This document shows positions 1 to 6,827 of a DNA stretch of 9,767 nt, piece after piece; within the stretch, counting starts at the first letter, position 1; every line of letters begins with the position of its first letter. The position numbers and the translations under genes were made by a program. The notes under the pieces were generated by a model. It saw only the letters and a list, made by a program, of their open reading frames with translations. It ran no database searches and had not been told where the DNA came from. Source of the stretch: an uncultured Bacilli bacterium (GTDB lineage Bacteria; Bacillota_I; Bacilli_A; RF39; UBA660); the NCBI GenBank assembly GCA_947591565.1, contig CANQDH010000031.1, forward strand, positions 1 through 9,767, given 5' to 3'.

Positions 1-1
1 T

Positions 2-1315
2 GCTATAACGAATTTAAAGAGTAAAGCCCATATATATTATGAAGTATGTGTTATAGATAATGGAGAAAATAAAACAAATCCATGTTTAATAGGAGAAGAA
101 ACATTAGAACAACCAACGATTAATTTTGAACATGATAATATAACAATTATAAATAACGGAAATCAAGAAGAAACAGATTATGCTTTAAGAAATAGTTTAA
201 CGGTTAAAGATAAAGATGGACAAGTTATAAATAATGCAAATGTAAGTTATGATTTAGATATTAATAATTTAGAAAATAAAGAATATAACGTTATTTACAC
301 CGCTACTTACGATGGTGAAGTAATTACACGTTTAAGGAAAGTAAATGTTACAAATAAAAACAATATAACAACCTTTGATGCACCAGGTGAAGGACATGCT
401 TTTACTCCAGCATATAATGGTATATATAAAATAGAACTATGGGGAGCTCAAGGTGGAAGTATGACTGGAAATGGTGAGACATATGATGGAGTTTCACGAG
501 GAAGTTTAACATATATAGGAGGTAAAGGAGCTTATACTAGTGGTTATATCAATTTGCTCACTAATAATCTTATGTATGTATATGTAGGTGGCAAGGGTTC
601 TGATAATATATGGGGTCCAGATGTTTCATGCATTGATGGGGACTACAAAGGAGGCTATAATGGTGGAGAGTCTATAAATTCAAGTCAATGTCATTATGGC
701 GCTTCAGGTGGCGGAGCCACAGACATAAGATTAGAAAGTGGTTCATGGGATAATTTTGATGGTTTAAAATCGCGAATAATGATTGCTGCTGGTGGAGGGG
801 GCGCCAATTTCAGAAATCAAGGATATGGTGAAGGCGATGGAGGTGCTGGTGGCACTTTAAAAGGAATTGATGGCAAGGAAGCTCTTACTGATGGTAGTTA
901 TCACCGACCATATTATGAAAAAGGCTACGCCATTGGAACAGGTGGCACGCAAACTAGTGAAGGATATCATATTTGGTATCATCTTGATGGCACAACAGGT
1001 AATGAAAATATAGAAGCTGTAGTACAATCTGGTGGCGGAGCTGGATATTATAAAGGCGGAGCATCTACACATGGAGGAGCTGGAGGAGGTTCATCCTTTA
1101 TTTCAGGCTATGAAGGCTGTAATGCTATAGAGGAAGAATCAACTATAGACAAAATTATTCATACAGGACAATCTATTCATTATAGTGGTTATGTATTTGA
1201 TAATCCTATCATGATTGCTGGTGATAGTGAAATGCCAAATCATGATGGCAATGGTACTATGCAAGGTAATAGTGGTAATGGATACGCTAAAATAACTTTA
1301 ATATATTATTATTAG
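2..1315 (+). CDS. Secreted glycine-rich (ALK/LTK-type) surface protein, 5' partial
   Basis: The reading frame is open from base 2 without a stop, so the gene begins before the window and the ATG at 461 is internal. About 437 residues are visible. The first ~40 look like the end of a preceding domain with two cysteines. Roughly nt 134-358 resemble a bacterial Ig-like fold: alternating beta-strand pattern with a closing YNVIYTATYDGE-like strand and RKVNVT, similar to DUF5011-type repeats. From about nt 370 a glycine-rich domain starts with the hallmark FTPAYNGIYKIELWGAQGG, followed by GGGATDIRL, SRIMIAAGGGG and GGAGGGSSFISGY, as in the glycine-rich domain of ALK/LTK receptors and many gut Bacillota surface proteins. 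The protein stops right after this domain; there is no LPXTG sorting signal or C-terminal membrane helix. The extracellular location is inferred from the domain types. Its role (adhesion or matrix) is not known. Confidence 0.85.
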   Translation, partial: AITNLKSKAHIYYEVCVIDNGENKTNPCLIGEETLEQPTINFEHDNITIINNGNQEETDYALRNSLTVKDKDGQVINNANVSYDLDINNLENKEYNVIYTATYDGEVITRLRKVNVTNKNNITTFDAPGEGHAFTPAYNGIYKIELWGAQGGSMTGNGETYDGVSRGSLTYIGGKGAYTSGYINLLTNNLMYVYVGGKGSDNIWGPDVSCIDGDYKGGYNGGESINSSQCHYGASGGGATDIRLESGSWDNFDGLKSRIMIAAGGGGANFRNQGYGEGDGGAGGTLKGIDGKEALTDGSYHRPYYEKGYAIGTGGTQTSEGYHIWYHLDGTTGNENIEAVVQSGGGAGYYKGGASTHGGAGGGSSFISGYEGCNAIEEESTIDKIIHTGQSIHYSGYVFDNPIMIAGDSEMPNHDGNGTMQGNSGNGYAKITLIYYY

Positions 1316-1344
1316 CAAAATAATTCTTAAAAAAGATTGAAAAG

Positions 1345-1376
1345 AAGATTGAGAAAAAATGCTCAATCTTTTTATA
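1345..1376 (+). terminator. Intrinsic terminator of the glycine-rich protein gene
   Basis: A perfect 9-bp stem (AAGATTGAG at 1345-1353 with CTCAATCTT at 1362-1370) with an 8-nt loop runs directly into TTTTTATAT, 30 bases after the stop codon. It separates the surface-protein gene from the mraZ operon. Confidence 0.85.
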
Positions 1377-1386
1377 TATAATTGAT

Positions 1387-1405
1387 TTTACAATTTTTTT
1401 GTAAA
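1387..1405. repeat. Inverted repeat upstream of the mraZ promoter
   Basis: TTTACAA (1387-1393) and TTGTAAA (1399-1405) form a perfect 7-bp dyad around five T residues. It could be an operator. Alternatively TTTACA (1387-1392) may be the -35 of an upstream promoter with TATAAT at 1408-1413, although the 15-nt spacing is short. In such AT-rich DNA a chance origin is possible. Confidence 0.35.
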
Positions 1406-1420
1406 TTTATAATAAATATC

Positions 1421-1449
1421 TTTACTTTTATATATAAAAATAGTAAAAT
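1421..1449 (+). promoter_or_regulatory. Sigma-A-type promoter of the mraZ operon
   Basis: TTTACT (1421-1426, 4 of 6 matches to TTGACA) and TAAAAT (1444-1449, 5 of 6 to TATAAT) are separated by exactly 17 nt. The predicted start of transcription, near 1456, falls inside the MraZ box array, as expected for a repressed promoter. Confidence 0.65.
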
Positions 1450-1490
1450 AGTGGTAGTAAGTGGTACCAAGTGGTAGAAAGTGGGGTGAT
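1448..1490 (+). promoter_or_regulatory. MraZ operator: four direct repeats with 10-bp period
   Basis: GTGG recurs at 1451, 1461, 1471 and 1481, each time 10 bp apart. The 7-mers are ATAGTGG, TAAGTGG, CAAGTGG and AAAGTGG. This is the known MraZ operator design (AAAGTG-type boxes in Mollicutes, TGGG boxes in E. coli, one helical turn apart). The array begins on the last bases of the -10 element, covers the expected transcription start, and its last unit (GTGGGGTGAT) contains the mraZ ribosome binding site. Direct autoregulation by the MraZ encoded next door is inferred from the family. Confidence 0.85.
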
Positions 1491-1496
1491 GATGAT

Positions 1497-1925
1497 ATGT
1501 TCATGGGAGAGTATATTCATACAATAGATGAAAAGGGACGTATCATTATTCCTGCTAAATTACGTACAGAACTAGGTGAAAATTTTGTTATAACTAAAGG
1601 TTTAGATAATTGTTTGGCCATTTATACTTATAATGAATGGAAAAATATTATTGAACAGTATAGACAATTACCAAATATTGGTGAAACGAGAAGTATTTTG
1701 CGATTTTTCATCTCTGGTGCTACCATTTCAGAATTGGATAAACAAGGACGTATCAATATTCCAGCTCCACTTATTTCTTTTGCAGGTTTATCTAAAGATT
1801 GTGCCATCATCGGTGTTGGTGAACATATGGAAATATGGGATAAAGATCGTTGGTATGAATATTTAACTGCTAAAGAAGCTAATATAACCGAAATTGCTGA
1901 CGAACTATTTTCTAAATCACTTTAA
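1497..1925 (+). CDS. mraZ: Transcriptional regulator MraZ
   Basis: MraZ is a DNA-binding protein that forms a ring-shaped oligomer and controls its own dcw operon. The 142-residue product matches the usual ~143 aa. It has two SpoVT/AbrB-like halves, each with the DXXXR signature: TIDEKGRIIIPAKLR (D11, R15) and ELDKQGRINIPAPL (D81, R85). The start chosen is ATG 1497, giving the conserved MFMGEY N-terminus. An in-frame GTG at 1461 would add 12 residues encoded by the operator boxes and lacks a ribosome binding site of its own. The site used is GGGGTG at 1482-1487. This is the first gene of an mraZ-rsmH-ftsL-PBP operon, and its stop codon overlaps the rsmH start by one base. Confidence 0.97.
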   Translation: MFMGEYIHTIDEKGRIIIPAKLRTELGENFVITKGLDNCLAIYTYNEWKNIIEQYRQLPNIGETRSILRFFISGATISELDKQGRINIPAPLISFAGLSKDCAIIGVGEHMEIWDKDRWYEYLTAKEANITEIADELFSKSL

Positions 1926-2845
1926 TGCATATAAGTGTTTTACTTACAGAAACAATTAATTATTTAAACTTAAAAGAAAATAGTATCGTTATCGATTGTA
2001 CATTAGGTTATGGTGGTCATAGTAGTGAAATATTAAAAAGAATACCAAAAGGAAAACTTTATGCCTTTGATCAAGATGAAGACGCAATTAAAAGTTCTAA
2101 CGAAAGATTAGGAAACATTTCTTCTAATTATGAAATTATCAAAAGTAATTTTAAAAATCTAGAATTAGAAATGAAAAAGAGAAATATAGAACATGCAGAT
2201 GCTATTATGTATGATTTAGGAGTATCTAGTCCGCAACTTGATGAAACAGAACGTGGGTTTAGTTTTCATAAAGATGCAACTCTTGATATGCGTATGGATA
2301 AAAGTAATTCTTTATCAGCATATAAAGTGGTAAATGAATACACCTTTGAACAACTAGTCAAAATATTTAGAGAATATGGTGAAGAAAAATATGCTAGCAG
2401 TATTGCTAAAAAAATAATTGATACTCGCAATCTTAAACCTATTGAAACCACTCTAGAACTAGTTGATGTGATTAAATCAGCGGTACCTTATAAATATAAA
2501 CAAGAAAAACATCCTGCAAGAAAAATTTTTCAAGCTATTAGAATTGAAGTTAATAATGAACTTGAAGTATTTGAAGAGTCTTTAAAACAAGCCCTAAATC
2601 TTATTGATGTGGGGGGAAGAATATGTGTTATAACTTTTCATTCTTTAGAAGATAAAATATGCAAACAAATATTTAAAGAATATTCTAGTTTACCTAAAGA
2701 ATTAGAAAAATTACCTATGGTTCCTGATAATTTACAACCTAAATTTAAAATAATTGATTGCATATATCCAACAGATGATGAAATTAAAAGAAATAGTAGA
2801 AGTCGTAGTAGCAAACTTAGAATAATAGAAAGAATAAAATGGTGA
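1925..2845 (+). CDS. rsmH: 16S rRNA (cytosine(1402)-N4)-methyltransferase RsmH
   Basis: RsmH (MraW) uses S-adenosylmethionine to methylate N4 of C1402 in 16S rRNA in the ribosomal P site. The product is 306 aa, normal for the family. Visible motifs, in order, are the N-terminal HISVLLTE, the SAM-binding DCTLGYGGHS (residues 24-33), AFDQDEDAI, YDLGVSSPQLD followed by RGFSF and LDMRMD, then HPARKIFQAIRIEVNNEL, VITFHSLEDK, and the basic C-terminal RSRSSKLRIIERI. No key segment is missing. The ATG overlaps the mraZ stop by one base, which suggests translational coupling, and ftsL starts four bases after the stop. TGA is the stop here, right after a TGG Trp codon, so the standard bacterial code is in use. 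Confidence 0.97.
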   Translation: MHISVLLTETINYLNLKENSIVIDCTLGYGGHSSEILKRIPKGKLYAFDQDEDAIKSSNERLGNISSNYEIIKSNFKNLELEMKKRNIEHADAIMYDLGVSSPQLDETERGFSFHKDATLDMRMDKSNSLSAYKVVNEYTFEQLVKIFREYGEEKYASSIAKKIIDTRNLKPIETTLELVDVIKSAVPYKYKQEKHPARKIFQAIRIEVNNELEVFEESLKQALNLIDVGGRICVITFHSLEDKICKQIFKEYSSLPKELEKLPMVPDNLQPKFKIIDCIYPTDDEIKRNSRSRSSKLRIIERIKW

Positions 2846-2849
2846 TAAT

Positions 2850-3146
2850 ATGAAAAGAGTTAAAAGTAGAAAAATGCGCATGAGTAAAAAAGAAAAATTA
2901 CTATATATAACGGGTAGTTTATGTATTGTTTTAACAGTTGTCATGAAACTTTTTTGTGGTGCTAGTATTGGACATTTAAATCTTTCTGTTGAAAAGGTAA
3001 GATATGAAATAGATGAACAATCTAAAAAAAATGAAAGTCTTACTATGAAAGTTAATGAACTAACTTCTTATGATAACATAAAAGATGCTATTAAAGATAT
3101 GGGACTTGCATACAATAATGATAATATTATAGTTATTGATAAATAA
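2850..3146 (+). CDS. ftsL: Cell division protein FtsL (FtsL/DivIC-like)
   Basis: This is a small bitopic membrane protein of the divisome that, with FtsB/DivIC and FtsQ/DivIB, activates septal peptidoglycan synthesis. The identification rests on architecture and gene order more than on sequence, because FtsL proteins diverge quickly. The 98 residues contain a very basic cytoplasmic tail (1-16, rich in K and R), one transmembrane helix (about 17-36), a predicted coiled coil (about 44-73) and a C-terminal segment ending DMGLAYNNDNIIVID, like the usual FtsL ending with 'A.KLGL.Y...NI..I'. A GGTGAT ribosome binding site overlaps the end of rsmH. Its position between rsmH and a class B PBP is the canonical dcw order. 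Confidence 0.88.
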   Translation: MKRVKSRKMRMSKKEKLLYITGSLCIVLTVVMKLFCGASIGHLNLSVEKVRYEIDEQSKKNESLTMKVNELTSYDNIKDAIKDMGLAYNNDNIIVIDK

Positions 3147-3158
3147 GAGGTGATTAAT

Positions 3159-5354
3159 TTGAAAACAAGAAAAAATCAAACAAAAAAATGGAAATATCCT
3201 AAAATCGTTTTTCTTGTTTTTTCTTTTATCATATTTGTGTTAATTATACAGTTATGCTACTTATCTTTATCACCAACTATATATGGTATCAATATGGATA
3301 AGTTTGCTTTAAATCGTAATACAATTAGTGGAACATTACCTGCAAGTAGGGGCAATATTTTTGATGTAAATGGTGATATCTTAGCCCAAAATGTTTCTTC
3401 GTATACAGTTATTGCTTATCTTGATGAATCAAGACTAGGTGTTAATAAAGAACCACAATATGTTATCGATAAAGAAATGACAGCTCAAAAAATATGTGAA
3501 GTTTTAGATTATGACTATGAATCAATGCTTAAAATTCTTAAGACCTTTAGTGAACAAGGTAAATACCAAGTAGAACTTGCTCATGGCATTACGGAAATAC
3601 AAAAAGAAACCATCGAAAATTTAAATTTAACTGGCATTGATTTTGTTGAAAATTATAAAAGATATTATCCTAATGGTGATTTTGCTTCTTATGTTATTGG
3701 TTATGCAAAAACTTATGAAAACACCGAAGTAGATGAAGATGGCTATACCAAAATTAATTATGATATTGTGGGTGAACTTGGTATTGAATCTAAATATGAT
3801 GACCTTTTAAGAGGTAAAGATGGATACTTAAGTTATCAAAGTGATCGTAATGGGTATAAAATTCCTGACACCAAAGAAACAAGAATAGAACCAACTAATG
3901 GTGCTGATATTTATTTAACTATTGATTCTAATATTCAAAGATTTATCGAATCTGCTGTTAAAAATATCGAGGAAAAATACGAACCAGAATGGATGATGCT
4001 CTCTATTATGGATGCGAAAACCGGTGATATTTTAGGAACATCTTCAACCCCTTCATATGATCCAAACATTCTCGATATCAAAAATTATGAAAGTCCTCTT
4101 GTAACATACTTATATGAGCCAGGTAGTACCATGAAAACTTATACCTATATGTGTGCTATTGAAAAAGGAACTTATGATGGAACAGCTACTTATGAATCTG
4201 GTTCTATTGAAATTGAAGGCACAAAAATAAGCGACTGGAATAGCGGTGTTGGATGGGGAACGGTTCCTTTTGATAAAGGATATGAATATTCTAGTAATGT
4301 TGCGATTGCAAATATTTTAAATAGATTTATTGATAAAGACGATTTAAAAAAATGCCTAACATCATATGGCTTTGGAGCTAAAACAGGTATTGAATTATCA
4401 ATGGAAATGGAAGGTAATCTAGACTTCGAATATCCTGTTGAAGTTGCTGCAGCTGGTTTTGGTCAAGGAATTACGACAACAGCCGTTCAGCACTTAAGAG
4501 CCCTTAGCATTATTGCCAATGATGGACGTATGTTATCACCCCATATTGTCGATAAAATAATTGATTCAAATAATGGAAAAATCATATATGAAAGTAAAGT
4601 AGAACAAAGTAATCAAGTTGCAAGTACATCAACAGTTAATAAAATGAAAGAACTTATGTATAATACTGTCAATGGAACAGATGCGGGAACAACGGGTTCA
4701 GCCTATAAACTTGATGATATTACTGTTATAGGTAAAACAGGAACAGCCCAAATTTACGATAATGAAATGGGAGGATATTTAACCGGTTCTAATGATTATA
4801 TTTATTCTTTTGCCGGAATGTTTCCTTATGAAGATCCTCAGTATATCGTCTATGCAGCCGTTAAAAGACCTAATGTCGGACAAAGTTCTATTTTAGCTGG
4901 AGCCGTTAAAGATGTTATCGAAAGTATTATCAAATATAAAAATTTAAATGGTAATAAAGAGATAAATGAAGAAAATAATGTTGTACTTGATTTATATCTT
5001 AATCAAAAAGTAGATAGTGTTAAAACCAATTTAGAAAGAGAAAATATCGATGTCGTTGTTATTGGCGATGGTGATACCATTATCAATCAGTATCCTAAAA
5101 TGCATAATGAAGTATTAGCCCATGATAAAGTTTTCTTAGTTACGAATGGTCAAAATATATATATGCCAAATATTATAGGATGGTCAAGAAAAGATGTTGC
5201 TGTTTTAGCCCAATTTTTAAATATAAAGGTAAATTATAATGGCTATGGATATGTTACAAAGCAAAGTATCAATGAAAATGAACCTCTTTTAGATAATATG
5301 GTTTTAGATACTGAATTACAAGATAAAAAGAGTATGATATCATCTAGTAGTTAA
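3159..5354 (+). CDS. ftsI: Septal class B penicillin-binding protein with two PASTA domains
   Basis: This is a membrane-anchored DD-transpeptidase that cross-links peptidoglycan at the septum, in the PBP2B/PBP2x/SpoVD family. The start is TTG 3159, 731 aa: AGAGGTGAT at 3146-3154 is the ribosome binding site, and the in-frame GTG at 3150 lies within it. Residues 14-36 form the membrane anchor. The dimerization domain follows, with PASRGNIFDVNGDILAQN near its start. The transpeptidase domain carries all three active-site motifs: SXXK as STMK (Ser323, Lys326), SXN as SSN (378-380) and KTG (526-528). Two C-terminal PASTA-like repeats lie at about 608-665 and 667-725, the second starting YMPNIIGWSRKDV. 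PASTA domains are typical of Gram-positive division PBPs. Nothing shows whether it serves vegetative division or sporulation; the operon position favours division. It is the last gene of the operon. Confidence 0.94.
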   Translation: MKTRKNQTKKWKYPKIVFLVFSFIIFVLIIQLCYLSLSPTIYGINMDKFALNRNTISGTLPASRGNIFDVNGDILAQNVSSYTVIAYLDESRLGVNKEPQYVIDKEMTAQKICEVLDYDYESMLKILKTFSEQGKYQVELAHGITEIQKETIENLNLTGIDFVENYKRYYPNGDFASYVIGYAKTYENTEVDEDGYTKINYDIVGELGIESKYDDLLRGKDGYLSYQSDRNGYKIPDTKETRIEPTNGADIYLTIDSNIQRFIESAVKNIEEKYEPEWMMLSIMDAKTGDILGTSSTPSYDPNILDIKNYESPLVTYLYEPGSTMKTYTYMCAIEKGTYDGTATYESGSIEIEGTKISDWNSGVGWGTVPFDKGYEYSSNVAIANILNRFIDKDDLKKCLTSYGFGAKTGIELSMEMEGNLDFEYPVEVAAAGFGQGITTTAVQHLRALSIIANDGRMLSPHIVDKIIDSNNGKIIYESKVEQSNQVASTSTVNKMKELMYNTVNGTDAGTTGSAYKLDDITVIGKTGTAQIYDNEMGGYLTGSNDYIYSFAGMFPYEDPQYIVYAAVKRPNVGQSSILAGAVKDVIESIIKYKNLNGNKEINEENNVVLDLYLNQKVDSVKTNLERENIDVVVIGDGDTIINQYPKMHNEVLAHDKVFLVTNGQNIYMPNIIGWSRKDVAVLAQFLNIKVNYNGYGYVTKQSINENEPLLDNMVLDTELQDKKSMISSSS

Positions 5355-5380
5355 AACTATTAGGTGATATTTTTTTTCTT
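5337..5380 (+). terminator. Strong terminator of the mraZ-PBP operon, folded over the PBP stop codon
   Basis: A 14-bp stem (5337-5350 with 5357-5370, two G-U pairs, no mismatch) with a 6-nt loop is followed by TTTTTTTCTT. The left arm encodes the last PBP residues (a run of serines), and the stop codon TAA (5352-5354) sits in the loop. The operon therefore ends here. Confidence 0.9.
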
Positions 5381-5431
5381 AAAAAAACTCTTCTTCGTGT
5401 ACTATCGATACAAAATCACTCTTATTTAACT

Positions 5432-6724
5432 TTAACTCTTCAAATATTTTTTAACTTTTAAATAGTCATATATAGTTACAAATATAATATTAAACGCTAT
5501 GGTTATAATTAACCCCCATAAACCTATTTTACATATGCAAAGAAGAGATAATAATAGTGTTCTTATAAGCATTCCATAGAGCGTACCTTTCATACTATCT
5601 TTAGCCTTACCCATTGCTTGCAAACTACTTGAAATAGGTGATTGAACATAATGAAGTAAACAAATAGGAGCTAAAAATTTAATATAAGTAATACCTTCAT
5701 TTGTTTTATAAATAAATTTAAGTAAAAATTCAGGAAAAAATTCAAAAATAAGCGTTGATGGAATACCAATTAAAAGAGAAAAGAAAATAGCTTGTTTAAT
5801 TCTTCTTTTAGTAATATCTATTTTACCATTACTATAACTATTACTAACAATAGGTACTAAGGCTTGCGATATAGCCATAGTAAAAAAAGATGGTAAAAGA
5901 ATAAGTGGTAAGACATAACCATTTATAATACCGTATTCTTTAACAATAAAGTTATTAGAATAACCAGATTTTAAAAGAAGAGTCGTAAGAATAATGGGCT
6001 CTAAAAAATGTCCAATATTGCCAATAAGCCTGCTACTTGTTGTTGGAAGTGCAATATTCAAAATATTTTTAACATTCTTTTTTTGTGGCATGAAATCATC
6101 TTTTTCAAGTTTAAAACCTTTAGGAATAAAGAAAAATAAAACAATAATCGATGTTAACTCACTAAAAATATTTGATAAAACAATAAAGGCAACAGCTATT
6201 TCCACGCCTCTTGATAAAAAAAGGGGCAAACCTAATATAATAATAATTAGTCTTACAATATCTTCAGTGACATTAGAAACAACATGCGGAATCATACGTT
6301 GTTTACCAAAAAAATATCCTCTTAATATAGATGAAATACTAATAAAAGGTAAGACTAGTCCTGTACATATAAGAGCATAATAACTTCTTGGCTCATGTAG
6401 TAAATTATTTGCAATAAAAGAACTTATAAACAACATAACAATAATAATAACAAGATTAATAATTAACGAAAAAGGAATGATCGAAAAAATGAGGTTTTTA
6501 CTTTTGACTTTATTTTCGGCAACAATTTTCGATATGGCGGTTGGAAGTCCTAATTGGGCTAGGGCTATTAATAACATAAAGGTAGGGGATATAAGCATAT
6601 AAATACCGATACCTTCTGTTCCAAGTAATCTTGTCATAACAATTTTGATAATCATACCGAGAATTTTCGTTATAAATCCTCCAATAATTAAAATGATTGT
6701 TGATTTAATAAATTTATTTTTCAA
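5432..6724 (-). CDS. SpoVB/MurJ-like flippase (MOP superfamily, polysaccharide biosynthesis family)
   Basis: This polytopic membrane protein belongs to the family of Bacillus SpoVB and YtgP (MurJ), which export lipid-linked precursors such as lipid II. The 430 residues contain about 12 hydrophobic segments. Family-like motifs are RLLGTEGIGIY (32-42), LGLPTAISKIVAE (58-70), ILRGYFFGKQRMIPHVVS (133-150) with TEDIVR after it, and QALVPIVS (287-294). SpoVB and YtgP are over 500 aa with about 14 helices, so this one seems to lack the last helix pair. The start is TTG (complement of 6722-6724), preceded on the minus strand by GGTGAT (6728-6733). It converges on the PBP gene across a 77-nt gap and diverges from the ABC operon. 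Lipid II transport is suggested by the PBP neighbour but not proven; a teichoic acid or polysaccharide substrate is possible. Confidence 0.85.
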   Translation of the reverse strand: MKNKFIKSTIILIIGGFITKILGMIIKIVMTRLLGTEGIGIYMLISPTFMLLIALAQLGLPTAISKIVAENKVKSKNLIFSIIPFSLIINLVIIIVMLFISSFIANNLLHEPRSYYALICTGLVLPFISISSILRGYFFGKQRMIPHVVSNVTEDIVRLIIIILGLPLFLSRGVEIAVAFIVLSNIFSELTSIIVLFFFIPKGFKLEKDDFMPQKKNVKNILNIALPTTSSRLIGNIGHFLEPIILTTLLLKSGYSNNFIVKEYGIINGYVLPLILLPSFFTMAISQALVPIVSNSYSNGKIDITKRRIKQAIFFSLLIGIPSTLIFEFFPEFLLKFIYKTNEGITYIKFLAPICLLHYVQSPISSSLQAMGKAKDSMKGTLYGMLIRTLLLSLLCICKIGLWGLIITIAFNIIFVTIYDYLKVKKYLKS

Positions 6725-6743
6725 ACTATCACCATCTTATTTA

Positions 6744-6773
6744 ATTATAAGAATTATTTAAAAAATAAGACCA
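6744..6773 (-). promoter_or_regulatory. Possible promoter of the flippase gene
   Basis: On the minus strand a perfect TATAAT (complement of 6744-6749) lies 20 bases before the TTG start. The best -35 at 18 nt, TGGTCT (complement of 6768-6773), is weak, so only the -10 is convincing. Confidence 0.4.
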
Positions 6774-6778
6774 TTTTA

Positions 6779-6807
6779 TTGTTTAAAAATTGAATTTATT
6801 ATATAAT
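6779..6807 (+). promoter_or_regulatory. Promoter of the ABC transporter operon
   Basis: TTGTTT (6779-6784) and a perfect TATAAT (6802-6807) are 17 nt apart. Transcription would begin near 6814, on the edge of the AGAGGTG ribosome binding site (6814-6820), giving a very short leader. Confidence 0.55.
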
Positions 6808-6827
6808 CATATAAGAGGTGAAAACGT

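Noticed and set aside
461..1315. ATG at 461 as the start of the glycine-rich protein
   Set aside because: The frame is open and domain-like all the way from base 2, and this ATG lies inside the glycine-rich domain just after its entry motif.
1461..1496. GTG-initiated N-terminal extension of MraZ
   Set aside because: These codons are the MraZ box repeats; the conserved MFMGEY start at 1497 has a good ribosome binding site and gives the family length.
1628..1866. Overlapping ORFs inside mraZ, and similar ones inside rsmH, the flippase, ATPase and permease genes
   Set aside because: They are out-of-frame or opposite-strand shadows with no family motifs and no ribosome binding sites, overlapping well-supported genes.
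2840..2850. TGA read as tryptophan (mycoplasma code)
   Set aside because: TGA ends rsmH and the ABC permease gene at exactly the expected places, and Trp is encoded by TGG throughout.
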